Assembly: GCF_014859475.1 (NCBI RefSeq)
Contig: NZ_JACUUE010000010.1
Location: 1-34,375 of the forward strand
DNA length: 34,375 nucleotides
Source of the DNA: Rhodoferax sp.
GTDB lineage: Bacteria; Pseudomonadota; Gammaproteobacteria; Burkholderiales; Burkholderiaceae_C
Direction: 5' to 3'
The notes below the pieces were generated by a model that was given only the letters and a program-made list of their open reading frames with translations, did not search any database and was not told where the DNA came from. This document shows positions 23,087 through 32,144 of the stretch, one piece after another (within the stretch, counting starts at the first letter, position 1; the number at the start of each line of letters is the position of its first letter). The position numbers and the translations under genes were made by a program.

Positions 23087-26000
23087 ATGATGAATAAGAT
23101 CTTTAGACTGGCGGCTGTAACGGCTTTGCTATTGGTGCAGGCGAGTGCGAACGCAGAGGATATTGACCTCTTTGTCGGTACACCCAATAGCGCTGATCTT
23201 CCTAACGTCCTCATAATAGTAGATAACACTGCAAACTGGGGCAGCGGCAATTATCCGCAACCATTTGGTAACGAAAAAGCTGCATTAATTAACACCTTTA
23301 ATGCTTTGCCGACAGGGCCTGGTGGCGAAGCGAAATTTCGGGTAGGTGTAATGTTTGCTGCTGAGACAGGTTCACCAAACAACAACGTTGATGGTGGCTA
23401 CGTCCGTGCAGCCATACGCCAGATGACTACCGAAAATAAGTCGATTTATGGGGCGTTTCTAAATAGCATCGATTCAAATAACGACAAGGGTAATGGGGGT
23501 AGTTCAAGCCTTGTCATGGCCGAGGCGCATCGCTATTTAACTGGTGGCATTCCTGTCGCTGGAAATGGGAAGGCAAAATCGGATTACACGGGCAATTCCT
23601 ACACTGGGACAACCGCACAATCACGAGAGGTCTATGCTCTGCCGGGCAATGCCCTATCCTCATTTAACGGATCGCCTTATAACGCTCCTCCGTCCACGGG
23701 CTGTAATAAGACCTATATCATTTACCTAAGCAATGGCCCTTCCCAAGATAACACGGCCGTGATTGGTTCGTCCCGTGCCCTGTTGCAAGAGGCTGGCGGC
23801 AGTACTGCGACGATCCCACTGACCCCCAACGGGTCGCAGGGGAATGTTATCGATGAATGGGCTCGCTTTCTGAATGTTGACCAAGGAGTCATTACTTACA
23901 CCATTGATGTCAATCCGGGTACGTCTAGTCAAGGACTAGGTTGGACCGCCTTGCTTAAAAGCGCCGCAGATGTTGGTCAGGGGAAATATTTCGCAGCGAA
24001 TTCGGACAGTGATGGTGGGCAAGAAATTCTTGAGGCGATGAATACCATTCTGAGTGAAATCCAGTCTGTCAACAGCGCTTTTGCCTCCGCCACTTTACCG
24101 GTCAGTGTGAATGCGCAGGGCACCTATGTGAACCAGATATTCATCGGCATGTTCCGACCAGAGCAGGAACCCAGGTGGTTCGGAAATCTAAAGCAGTACC
24201 AATTTGTGGCAGACGTTGATGCTGCCGGCAACATCGTAGGGCTTAAGACTGGAGACAAGAACGGCAGCCCAGTGGTCAGCCCGCTGACCGGCTTCATTAC
24301 GCCGTGTGCGGAGAGCTTCTGGAGTAGTGCTGACACCTATTGGCCAGATGGTTATCTGGGGAATTGCCTGGGTTCGGATGTCAGGTCCAATTCGCCGGAC
24401 GGTGAGATCGTTGAAAAGGGTGGGGCGGCACAAAAGCTGCGCGCGCTTTCACCGGCGTCGCGTAAGGTGTTGACTTGCAATGGTTGCGCCCTCAATGCTG
24501 CATTGCCCGAATTTACAGCAACAAATTCTGGTTTAAGCGCCGACGTAGTGGCTTGGGCACGAGGCGCTGATAGCAGCATAACCCCCGAGAGGACTGGTCA
24601 AACCGCTGCCAATATGCGGCCCTCTGTGCACGGCGACGTGGTGCACTCGCGCCCCCTGGCAGTCGACTATGGTGGCGATATCGGAGTAGTTGTGTTTTAT
24701 GGTGGCAACGATGGTATGCTCCGCGCAATCAACGGTAACAAAGCCGACACTGCCGGAAACGAGTTATGGTCTTTTGTGGCACCTGAGCACTTCGGCAAAT
24801 TCAATCGCCTTAAAACCAACACTCCGATTGTCAATTTCCCTGGTGTGTCTGCCGAGATCACACCCACGCCTACTGCCAAAGATTATTTTTTCGACGGACC
24901 GATAGGTGCATACAGTAGCGGCACCACCAAGTGGATTTATCCCACCATGCGGCGTGGCGGGCGCAGTGTTTATGCCTTTGATGTGAGCACACCTGCAACT
25001 CCAGTTTTGAAGTGGAAGCGTGACGAAAACTCCACTGGTTTTGCTGACATCGGTCAAACTTGGTCAGAACCCAAGGTTGTCAAGGTGGCAGGTTATCCGT
25101 CGCTTGCCGATGCGACCAAATCACCTGTGATCATCATGGGGGGTGGTTATGACACTTGTGAAGACAATGATGCGGCGCCGAATACGACCTGCACATCGCC
25201 CAAAGGTAACCGCATTTATGTGCTGAATGCCGATACTGGTGAACTGGTGCGAACATTCAATACCGAGCGCAGCGTGCCAGCCAGTATCACAGTGCGCGAC
25301 ACTGATGGCGATGGCATGGCAGACATTGCTTATGCGGTTGATACCGGCGCCAACATCTACCGCATCAGCATCGGGAAGGGAGAACCCTCAGACTGGTCCA
25401 TGACCAGAATCGCCGCGCTTGGTTGCACCACGACTGCGTCGTGCGACCGTAAATTTCTTCAGGCACCAGAGGTGATTTTGACTGCTGAATACAACGCCGT
25501 GTTGGTCGGGTCAGGCAACCGCGAGCGCCCATTGATGGCTAACAACGCCACGCTGGTGGACAACGCCTTTTTTATGATCAAGGACGTTGCCTCTGTCATC
25601 AGTCCAACGTTGATAACGACAAGCACAACGACCAGCACCGGTGCCAAGGCGCTGGTTGAGATTGACCCGAGCCTGGAGCCTACCAAGGCACAACTGGCAG
25701 AACTCGACAAGCCAACGAACAAAGGCTGGTATCTGGCTTTTGGCAGTGGTGTGCATGATAAGGAACAAGTGGTGACATCGGCTGTGGTAATAGCGGGGGT
25801 TGCTTACTTCAGCACACATACCCCGAGCGTGCCAATGACTTGCCGTGCCAACCTTGGTTTGGCCCGTGGCTATGCCGTTAATTTCAGAAATTCCTCCAGT
25901 CGTGATACCTACAAACCCGATGCGATCGTTGAGGTTAACGACGATGGAACCTTGTTTGTTACCTTTCCCGATGGAACAACCGCAACATACCAAGCTGGAA

Positions 26001-26422
26001 CGACGGTTGTGACCAATCCCGACGGAACGGTGATAGTGACGGACCCGAATGGCTTGGTCTTTGTTCGTTTTGCGGATGGAACAACTGCGAACTACCCAGC
26101 CGGAACGACGGTTGGGACCAATGCTGATGGTACTGTGATTGTTACGTACGCTGATGGTACGGTGCTTGAGATCGACCCGCCCGACACCAATGCCAACCGC
26201 TACAGCGTGTTTGCAGGCGGTGGGCTTGCGCCGTCTCCCGTCGGTGGCATTGTCGAAATAGCCGTTGACAAGCCTGATGGAACGACGCGATTGGAAAAGG
26301 TTGCCTTCTTGATCGGTGGTAAACCCCCAGCGGGTGAGGTTTGTTCCGGCATTTGTGGGTCGAAAGTAGAGATTCCTGTGAGTCCGGTCCGAAGCCGCAT
26401 TTATTGGTACATCCAGCGGTGA
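23087..26422 (+). CDS. pilY1: Pilus tip adhesin/assembly factor PilY1
   Basis: The ATG at 23087 follows AAGGAGTGTATTTA. A Sec signal peptide is visible (LAAVTALLLVQASANA). An N-terminal von Willebrand A-like region starts LPNVLIIVDNTANWG, with a degenerate metal site (DNTAN in place of DxSxS). The C-terminal PilC-type beta-propeller includes DVVHSRPLAVDYGGD, GGNDGMLRAINGN and the calcium loop DTDGDGMADIAYAVD near residue 738. Residues 957-1026 carry two tandem 35-residue DGT-rich units. The protein is 1111 aa, normal for PilY1. It acts on the cell surface at the pilus tip in adhesion, retraction control and possibly mechanosensing. Its codons are more AT-rich than the flanking core genes. Confidence 0.92.
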   Translation: MMNKIFRLAAVTALLLVQASANAEDIDLFVGTPNSADLPNVLIIVDNTANWGSGNYPQPFGNEKAALINTFNALPTGPGGEAKFRVGVMFAAETGSPNNNVDGGYVRAAIRQMTTENKSIYGAFLNSIDSNNDKGNGGSSSLVMAEAHRYLTGGIPVAGNGKAKSDYTGNSYTGTTAQSREVYALPGNALSSFNGSPYNAPPSTGCNKTYIIYLSNGPSQDNTAVIGSSRALLQEAGGSTATIPLTPNGSQGNVIDEWARFLNVDQGVITYTIDVNPGTSSQGLGWTALLKSAADVGQGKYFAANSDSDGGQEILEAMNTILSEIQSVNSAFASATLPVSVNAQGTYVNQIFIGMFRPEQEPRWFGNLKQYQFVADVDAAGNIVGLKTGDKNGSPVVSPLTGFITPCAESFWSSADTYWPDGYLGNCLGSDVRSNSPDGEIVEKGGAAQKLRALSPASRKVLTCNGCALNAALPEFTATNSGLSADVVAWARGADSSITPERTGQTAANMRPSVHGDVVHSRPLAVDYGGDIGVVVFYGGNDGMLRAINGNKADTAGNELWSFVAPEHFGKFNRLKTNTPIVNFPGVSAEITPTPTAKDYFFDGPIGAYSSGTTKWIYPTMRRGGRSVYAFDVSTPATPVLKWKRDENSTGFADIGQTWSEPKVVKVAGYPSLADATKSPVIIMGGGYDTCEDNDAAPNTTCTSPKGNRIYVLNADTGELVRTFNTERSVPASITVRDTDGDGMADIAYAVDTGANIYRISIGKGEPSDWSMTRIAALGCTTTASCDRKFLQAPEVILTAEYNAVLVGSGNRERPLMANNATLVDNAFFMIKDVASVISPTLITTSTTTSTGAKALVEIDPSLEPTKAQLAELDKPTNKGWYLAFGSGVHDKEQVVTSAVVIAGVAYFSTHTPSVPMTCRANLGLARGYAVNFRNSSSRDTYKPDAIVEVNDDGTLFVTFPDGTTATYQAGTTVVTNPDGTVIVTDPNGLVFVRFADGTTANYPAGTTVGTNADGTVIVTYADGTVLEIDPPDTNANRYSVFAGGGLAPSPVGGIVEIAVDKPDGTTRLEKVAFLIGGKPPAGEVCSGICGSKVEIPVSPVRSRIYWYIQR
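25955..26164 (+). repeat. Two tandem 105-bp units in pilY1
   Basis: Units start at 25955 and 26060. Each encodes F-V-x-F-x-DGTTA-x-Y-x-AGTTV and then T-N-x-DGTVIVT, 35 residues. The DNA is highly similar (shared GGAACGACGGTTG), implying recent duplication. Confidence 0.85.
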
Positions 26423-26436
26423 GAATAGGGCCAGCA

Positions 26437-26967
26437 ATGATGTATCAACCCGTTTTGTTGCGTGGGTGGCCATGCTGCACGAAGAAAATGCGTGGCTTCA
26501 CCCTGATCGAACTGATGGTCACGGTCGCCGTGCTGGGCGTGCTTGCAGCCCTGGCGGCACCTTCCTTCAATGAAGCCATCCTGAGCAACAAATTGACGTC
26601 ATATTCCAACAACTTTGTAGCCAGCGCCACCTTGGCGCGTAGCGAGGCGATCAAGCGCAATGCGGTGGTCACGCTGTGCCGCTCGGCTAGTGGCACTGCA
26701 TGTGCCGGGTCAGGTGGTTGGCAGCAGGGCTGGATAGTGCTGGCTGGCACCACGGTGGTCCAGCATCAGCAGGCACTGTCGGCGGACTACCAGCTTACCG
26801 GGGATGCCTACAGCATCAGCTTTCAGCCCATTGGGGTTGGCGTGGTAGAGGCTACCTTGAAGCTGTGCCGCGCAACACCTTCGCCAGGTGGTCAGGAGAG
26901 GAAAATATCGCTTAAAGTTTCAGGGCGCGCGTCAGTGGAGACCACCAGGACAGGCACTTGTCCTTAA
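26437..26967 (+). CDS. fimT: FimT/GspH-family minor pilin (first copy)
   Basis: KKMRG-FTLIELMVTVAVLGVLAALAAPSF is a prepilin signal with Glu5 (shown broken at the cleavage site). ASATLARSEAIKRNAVVTLC, GGWQQGWIV and the C-terminal GRASVETTRTGTCP match the GspH/FimT domain. The start is uncertain: ATG at 26437 (behind AGGGCCAGC) gives an 18-residue leader, while ATG at 26488 leaves only three residues before cleavage. The protein is 176 aa with the first start. It begins 14 bp after pilY1 and is likely co-transcribed. FimT/FimU pilins help start the pilus, and FimT binds DNA in some naturally competent bacteria. Confidence 0.87.
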   Translation: MMYQPVLLRGWPCCTKKMRGFTLIELMVTVAVLGVLAALAAPSFNEAILSNKLTSYSNNFVASATLARSEAIKRNAVVTLCRSASGTACAGSGGWQQGWIVLAGTTVVQHQQALSADYQLTGDAYSISFQPIGVGVVEATLKLCRATPSPGGQERKISLKVSGRASVETTRTGTCP

Positions 26968-27005
26968 GGATTTTTGGATTATTTTCAAATTTTTATAGCC
27001 ACATT

Positions 27006-27020
27006 CCCCCCAAATGGGGG
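27006..27020 (+). other. GC hairpin between the two fimT genes
   Basis: CCCCCC-AAAT-GGGGG forms a short stem with a tetraloop 39 nt after the first fimT stop. No T-run follows, so it is not a standard terminator. It could be a pause or a stability element. Confidence 0.35.
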
Positions 27021-27106
27021 ATTGCGCACCCCTCCTGTCCGATGTAGTCTGTTCCCCTTGAGTCCGGCGCAAGACCGGCCCCAAGTACATATTGGAGGGG
27101 ATACGC

Positions 27107-27661
27107 ATGGACAAGCGCTTTGTCAGTGGCGGCTTCACGTTGATCGAGTTGATGGTGGTGGTGGCAATGTTGGCCATCCTATCGACGCTGGCGGCGCCTG
27201 CCCTGTCGGGCATGGTCAACTCCATGCGCCTGACCACGGCGGTCAATTCACTTTTCACCAGTTTTTTGCTCGCGCGCAGCGAGGCCATCAAACGCAATGC
27301 ACGGGCGGTGGTGTGCAAGTCGGCCAGCGGCGACGCCTGCATTACCACCGGGGGGTGGGAGCAGGGTTGGATCGTGTTTCATGATGCCAACAACAATGCC
27401 AGGCGCGATGCGGGTGAGGTGATTGTGTCGCGGGAGCATGCGCTGCAGTCGCCTGTTAATTTGACTGGCAATCAACCGCTGGCCAGTTATGTGTCTTATA
27501 CCCCGATGGGCCAAACTGCCTACGCCTCGGGTGCCTTCCAGGCCGGCACGCTCACGGTTTGTCTGGTGTCGTCTGAGCCGCAGATGGCGCGCCAAATTGT
27601 GATCAGCAGCACCGGCCGGCCGCGCACCGTCAGGACGACGGTGGCCAAATGCCCTTTGTGA
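27107..27661 (+). CDS. FimT/GspH-family minor pilin (second copy)
   Basis: The ATG at 27107 follows TTGGAGGGGATACGC; a TTG at 27092 is rejected. The leader MDKRFVSGG precedes FTLIELMVVVAMLAILSTL with Glu5. FLLARSEAIKRNARAVVC and GGWEQGWIVFHDANNNARRD fit GspH. It is 184 aa and clearly paralogous to the preceding fimT, especially in the LARSEAIKRNA block. It is separated from that gene by 139 bp and may have its own promoter. Its stop is 8 bp from the convergent ATPase gene end. Confidence 0.87.
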   Translation: MDKRFVSGGFTLIELMVVVAMLAILSTLAAPALSGMVNSMRLTTAVNSLFTSFLLARSEAIKRNARAVVCKSASGDACITTGGWEQGWIVFHDANNNARRDAGEVIVSREHALQSPVNLTGNQPLASYVSYTPMGQTAYASGAFQAGTLTVCLVSSEPQMARQIVISSTGRPRTVRTTVAKCPL

Positions 27662-27669
27662 TCAGCGTC

Positions 27670-28911
27670 CTACTGGCCCCACAAGCTTGATATTGGCGCC
27701 GCCCAGATGCGATTGCCGAGCGGCAGGGTCTCGGTGCCATCGTAGAGGATCACGCCCAGCTTGAACTGGTCTCCAGCAATACTGGCCAGGCGTTTGAGTC
27801 CGCGCAAATCGGTTGTCCCGACCGAAGCTGCTGCCTTGATCTCGACCCCAACCAATTGTCCGCCTGCGTTTTCCACCACCACATCGACTTCGAATTGATC
27901 GTGATCGCGGTAGTAGAGCAATTGGTAGTCCCCCTCTGCGCTGGTGGCGTGCTTGAGTAGTTCCCCGTAAACGAAGGTTTCCAGCACATGACCAAAGCGG
28001 CTCCGATCTTGTGCGGCTGTGGCTGGCGTGAAATCAAGCAGGGTGGACAGCAGGCCTGAATCGATGAACTGTACCTTGGGGGTTTTCACCACCCGGTTGA
28101 GCCGGTTTCTGGCCCAAACTTCGACTCGCTTGAGCAAGTACATCTGCTCAAACACATTGACGTAGCGGGCTGCCGTTTTGTGATCCAGCCCAACCTGGCC
28201 GCCCAATTGGGTGTAGTTGCACATCTGACCTGAGACCTGAGCCAAGGCCTGCAAAAAACGAGGCAGTTGGTCAAGCCGGTCAACGCCTGTCACGTCGCGC
28301 ACGTCGCGTTGGATGATGGCGTCGATGTACTGGCGAGCCCAAGCGGTGCGTCGACGCGGTGTGGCGCGCGAGACCGCTTCCGGATAACCGCCACGCAACA
28401 CTGCTTCGACCAGCGCCTCACCGACGACTGGGGTGGACACTTTTGGGACAACTCCGGCAAAGGCGCTGTCCAGCCAGTTGAGCGTGGAGCCATGCATTTC
28501 GCTTTGCGACAGAGGCAGCAAGGTTAAGACTTCCATTCGCCCGGCCAGCGAATCTGCCACGCTGGGCAGCGTCATTAAGTTGGCCGATCCGGTCAGCAGG
28601 AAGCGCCCGGGGCGTCGATCCTCATCAACAGTCTTCTTGATGGCCAGCAGCAGTTGCGGGGCACGCTGGATTTCATCAATGATGGCCCTATCCAGGTTGC
28701 GAATCATTCCTACGGGGTCTTCCTTGGCCGCCAACCGGGTCAGCTCATCATCAAGCGTAAGGTAGCGCAGTTCCTGGTTCGCTATCTGGCGTACCAACGT
28801 GGTTTTGCCGGCCTGTCTTGGACCCGCGATCATGACGACGGGCGTGTCTGTGAGTGCCTCGGCAACTCGCGCCGTTATGAGTCGTGAATAGAGTGGCGTT
28901 GGGGTGTTCAT
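27670..28911 (-). CDS. AAA ATPase with DUF4143 domain
   Basis: The N-terminal AAA domain has Walker A GPRQAGKTT (30-38), Walker B RAIIDEIQRAP and sensor LLTGSANLM. The C-terminal DUF4143 part includes PKVQFIDSGLLSTLLDFTP, FVYGELLK and a restriction-nuclease-like EVDVVVENAGGQLVGVEIKA pattern. At 413 aa it is a typical member of the ATPase/DUF4143 group, whose biochemical role is largely unknown though some are linked to defence or mobile DNA. The start is ATG at 28911, inside an inverted repeat region with no clear Shine-Dalgarno. It is wedged between fimT and nrdR, which suggests acquisition. Confidence 0.88.
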   Translation of the reverse strand: MNTPTPLYSRLITARVAEALTDTPVVMIAGPRQAGKTTLVRQIANQELRYLTLDDELTRLAAKEDPVGMIRNLDRAIIDEIQRAPQLLLAIKKTVDEDRRPGRFLLTGSANLMTLPSVADSLAGRMEVLTLLPLSQSEMHGSTLNWLDSAFAGVVPKVSTPVVGEALVEAVLRGGYPEAVSRATPRRRTAWARQYIDAIIQRDVRDVTGVDRLDQLPRFLQALAQVSGQMCNYTQLGGQVGLDHKTAARYVNVFEQMYLLKRVEVWARNRLNRVVKTPKVQFIDSGLLSTLLDFTPATAAQDRSRFGHVLETFVYGELLKHATSAEGDYQLLYYRDHDQFEVDVVVENAGGQLVGVEIKAAASVGTTDLRGLKRLASIAGDQFKLGVILYDGTETLPLGNRIWAAPISSLWGQ

Positions 28912-28912
28912 G

Positions 28913-28934
28913 ATTGCACATGGTACCGTGCAAT
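28913..28934. promoter_or_regulatory. Inverted repeat at the ATPase start
   Basis: ATTGCAC (28913-28919) and GTGCAAT (28928-28934) flank ATGGTACC, one base upstream of the ATG. It is a candidate autoregulatory site or a transcript hairpin masking the start. Confidence 0.5.
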
Positions 28935-28986
28935 TGGGAATCAATCAACGTAAATCAGGGAATCTAAAACCGTGTAATTGGGAATC
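28926..28986. repeat. 17-bp direct repeats between ATPase gene and nrdR
   Basis: CCGTG[C/T]AATTGGGAATC occurs at 28926-28942 and 28970-28986, 44 bp apart with one mismatch. The second copy ends exactly at the nrdR stop codon. A third GGGAATC lies between. Confidence 0.7.
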
Positions 28987-29436
28987 TCAGCGTCCCACCT
29001 CATCCACCAGCATCCTGAAGTCGTCCATGTCTTCAAAGCTGCGATAGACGCTGGCAAAGCGCACGTAGGCCACTTTGTCGAGCTTTTTGAGCTCGTACAT
29101 TACCAGTTCGCCAATGCGGGTGGACAGCACTTCGCGCAGGCCCAGGTTGAGCAGTTTTTCTTCGATACGCTCCACCGCGCTATCGACCTGCTCGGTGCTC
29201 ACCGGGCGCTTGCGCAGCGCCAGCTTCATGGACGCCAGCAGTTTGGCGCGCTCGTATTCAATGCGGCGGCCGTCTTTTTTGACAATGGCCGGAAAGCTGA
29301 CATCGGGGCGCTCGTAGGTGGTAAAACGCTTGTCGCACGCGGCGCAACGGCGCCGGCGGCGGATAAAGCCCCCGTCTTCAGACACCCGTGTTTCCACCAC
29401 CAGGGTGTCTGGGTGGCTGCAAAAGGGGCATTTCAT
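28987..29436 (-). CDS. nrdR: Transcriptional repressor NrdR
   Basis: NrdR is a (d)ATP-sensing zinc-ribbon repressor of ribonucleotide reductase genes. The zinc ribbon is CPFC (3-6) and CAAC (31-34), preceded by the basic FIRRRRRC. The ATP-cone follows ([20 protein letters not shown] through [15 protein letters not shown]). At 149 aa it is the usual length. It starts 6 bp after glyA, the standard glyA-nrdR pairing in proteobacteria. No NrdR boxes were found in the window. Confidence 0.97.
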   Translation of the reverse strand: MKCPFCSHPDTLVVETRVSEDGGFIRRRRRCAACDKRFTTYERPDVSFPAIVKKDGRRIEYERAKLLASMKLALRKRPVSTEQVDSAVERIEEKLLNLGLREVLSTRIGELVMYELKKLDKVAYVRFASVYRSFEDMDDFRMLVDEVGR

Positions 29437-29442
29437 GGATGA

Positions 29443-30687
<1,245 letters not shown>

Positions 30688-30693
30688 GGCAGT

Positions 30694-30714
30694 CCTTAAA
30701 GAAGTGGGTTAAGG
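30694..30714 (-). promoter_or_regulatory. Shine-Dalgarno-masking hairpin of glyA
   Basis: On the minus strand CCTTAA (30714-30709) pairs perfectly with TTAAGG (30699-30694) over a 9-nt loop. The second arm contains the AAGGA ribosome site 7 nt before the ATG. The hairpin abuts the last conserved riboswitch base (GGGCA), so ligand binding could decide whether it forms. Confidence 0.65.
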
Positions 30715-30835
30715 TGCCCAGGCGAACGGCTGATCACAAAACCGCGCATGGTTTTGCGGCACGCTCCCCTGTGGTGTTCCCACGTCAACCGCTTGCCCGG
30801 TCGGGACAAGCAGCCTATCGCCAGTTGCGTGCGGG
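30715..30835 (-). ncRNA. ZTP (pfl) riboswitch upstream of glyA
   Basis: The minus strand carries the conserved ZTP/pfl elements in order. The P1 5' arm GCACGC is followed by AACTGGCG. A hairpin CGTGG-GAA-CACCACA and GGGGAGCG with the P1 3' arm GCGTGC follow. After a hairpin linker comes the 3' block CGCCTGGGCA (30724-30715). The layout matches the known consensus (ACTGGCG ... GTGGGAAACCAC-GGGGAGCG ... CCGCCTGGGC). glyA is an established target of this riboswitch, which senses ZTP/ZMP accumulated when 10-formyl-THF is short. It begins only 20 bp after the upstream gene's stop. Confidence 0.88.
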
Positions 30836-30855
30836 GCCGAGTTTAACTGACACCA

Positions 30856-31695
30856 TCAGCCCATGGCCACGGTGGCCGTGTTGCCGGGAGTGCTTGGTGC
30901 TGCTTGCGGCACAGTGGGCGTGTCAACCACCTTGGTCACGGTTGCCTCGGGGGTAACTTGCGGTGTCAGCGTGCGGATGGGCCGGCCGTCGGCCACTTGT
31001 TGCAGTCGCGCGTATTCGGCCATCACTTTGGCGGCATAACCGCCGTCAGTTTCCAGGTTGGCCGCGCCTACGTAGTATTTCAGGCCGCCTTCCACAGAAC
31101 CTGCCATGCGGATGCAGTCTTTGAGCACCTTCACGCCCACGCGCAGGTTGGCCAGCGGGTCGAAGGCGGCAAACTGGCCGCCAAAGCTTTGGTACTTGTC
31201 GCTGTGAATCTTGGTCATGACCTGCATCAGGCCTTGCGCGCCCACGTGGCTTTGGGCAAACGGATTAAAGCGCGACTCGATGGCCATCACGGCCAGGATC
31301 AGCGTGGGTTCGATCTTGACCTGCGCACCCACGCTGTAGGCCTCGGCCACCAGCGCGCCGATGGGCTCGGGCGCCACGCGGTATTTCTTGCTCAGCCAGT
31401 AGGCCACAGCGGCTTGCTGCTTGGGCAGCTCTTTGGGGTCGGTTGCGGTGGCGCGCTCGCTGGCCACGGGGTCGCTGACCATGCCGGTAACCTCATGCTG
31501 GCGCTGTTGCAGCCAGCTAAAGAGCGTGCTTTCGCCTATCTGGCGCAGCTCGGGTCGGGCCACCAGGGCCATCACGGCAAACAAGACAGCCAGGCCGATC
31601 AGGGCAAAGCCGTTGTGGGTAATTTGAAACAAGCCCTTGGTCAGGGTAGCTAGCGCTTGCCTCAGACTGGAACTCACGGTGTTAGATGCTGTCAT
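30856..31695 (-). CDS. Membrane-anchored lytic transglycosylase (SLT domain)
   Basis: The ATG at 31695 follows AGAAGGAGAAGCT; the frame extending 19 codons upstream is rejected. A single membrane helix (FALIGLAVLFAVMALVA, about 30-46) anchors the protein, with the rest periplasmic. The SLT domain has the catalytic Glu in ILAVMAIESRFNPFAQS and the GAQGLMQVM motif, then NLRVGVKVLKDCIRMAG. The Pro/Thr/Val-rich C-terminal tail is low complexity. The protein is 279 aa. It would cleave peptidoglycan; which Slt/Mlt subfamily is unclear. It lies upstream of glyA on the same strand. Confidence 0.9.
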   Translation of the reverse strand: MTASNTVSSSLRQALATLTKGLFQITHNGFALIGLAVLFAVMALVARPELRQIGESTLFSWLQQRQHEVTGMVSDPVASERATATDPKELPKQQAAVAYWLSKKYRVAPEPIGALVAEAYSVGAQVKIEPTLILAVMAIESRFNPFAQSHVGAQGLMQVMTKIHSDKYQSFGGQFAAFDPLANLRVGVKVLKDCIRMAGSVEGGLKYYVGAANLETDGGYAAKVMAEYARLQQVADGRPIRTLTPQVTPEATVTKVVDTPTVPQAAPSTPGNTATVAMG

Positions 31696-32144
31696 AGCTT
31701 CTCCTTCTTGCGCGAGGGGCCGATGCCGCTTCAAGACAAACTTGCAGCACACATCAGAATCCCAGGCATGGGTTGTTACGCTATCAATATCCTGCGGTTT
31801 CCAAGCCTGTGGTGCAGAGATTTGATGTTGCCGGGGTTGGCAGCGGGTAAGGGTTATCCCTTGATTTTGTCAAGGATGGCGGATTCTAGGGGGTTTGGAT
31901 ATACCTGGTCAACCATATGGATTAGGTTTTATATTCTAAAAAATGCCTGCAATTTCAACGGTTAACGTGAAAAAGCCGCCCCGCCAATGTGCAGCGAATG
32001 GTTGTCATTGCCTCAATTGAGGTGCTTGAACAGTCTGTTCAGATTCGTCGCAAATTGTTTTTTTGGGACAGCCGCCAAAACCCGGCGAAAATACGCCTTT
32101 CTTCCCGCCGCCTCGCTGCGGGCACCTTCTCTATCTAGTGCGCG
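31696..32144. other. 449-bp intergenic region with several palindromes
   Basis: This divergent region separates the transglycosylase and DUF349 genes; no credible gene is seen. Inverted repeats are CCTTGA-N5-TCAAGG (31859-31875), CCTCAATTGAGG (32011-32022) and TGAACA-GTC-TGTTCA (32027-32041). The middle is clearly AT-rich. Confidence 0.5.
31906..31935 (+). promoter_or_regulatory. Candidate sigma-70 promoter toward the DUF349 gene
   Basis: TGGTCA (31906-31911) and TATATT (31930-31935) are 18 bp apart, four and five of six matches to consensus. It would give a leader of about 200 nt. Confidence 0.4.

Noticed and set aside
25511-26473. 320-codon minus-strand open frame
   Set aside because: It is opposite the pilY1 propeller and repeat region; no motif or start signal was found.
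27006-27020. Intrinsic terminator after fimT
   Set aside because: The stem is good but no T-run follows on either strand.
18786-28986. Integrative element with att repeats
   Set aside because: No second copy of the tRNA 3' end and no integrase gene were found inside the window, so a bounded element cannot be claimed.
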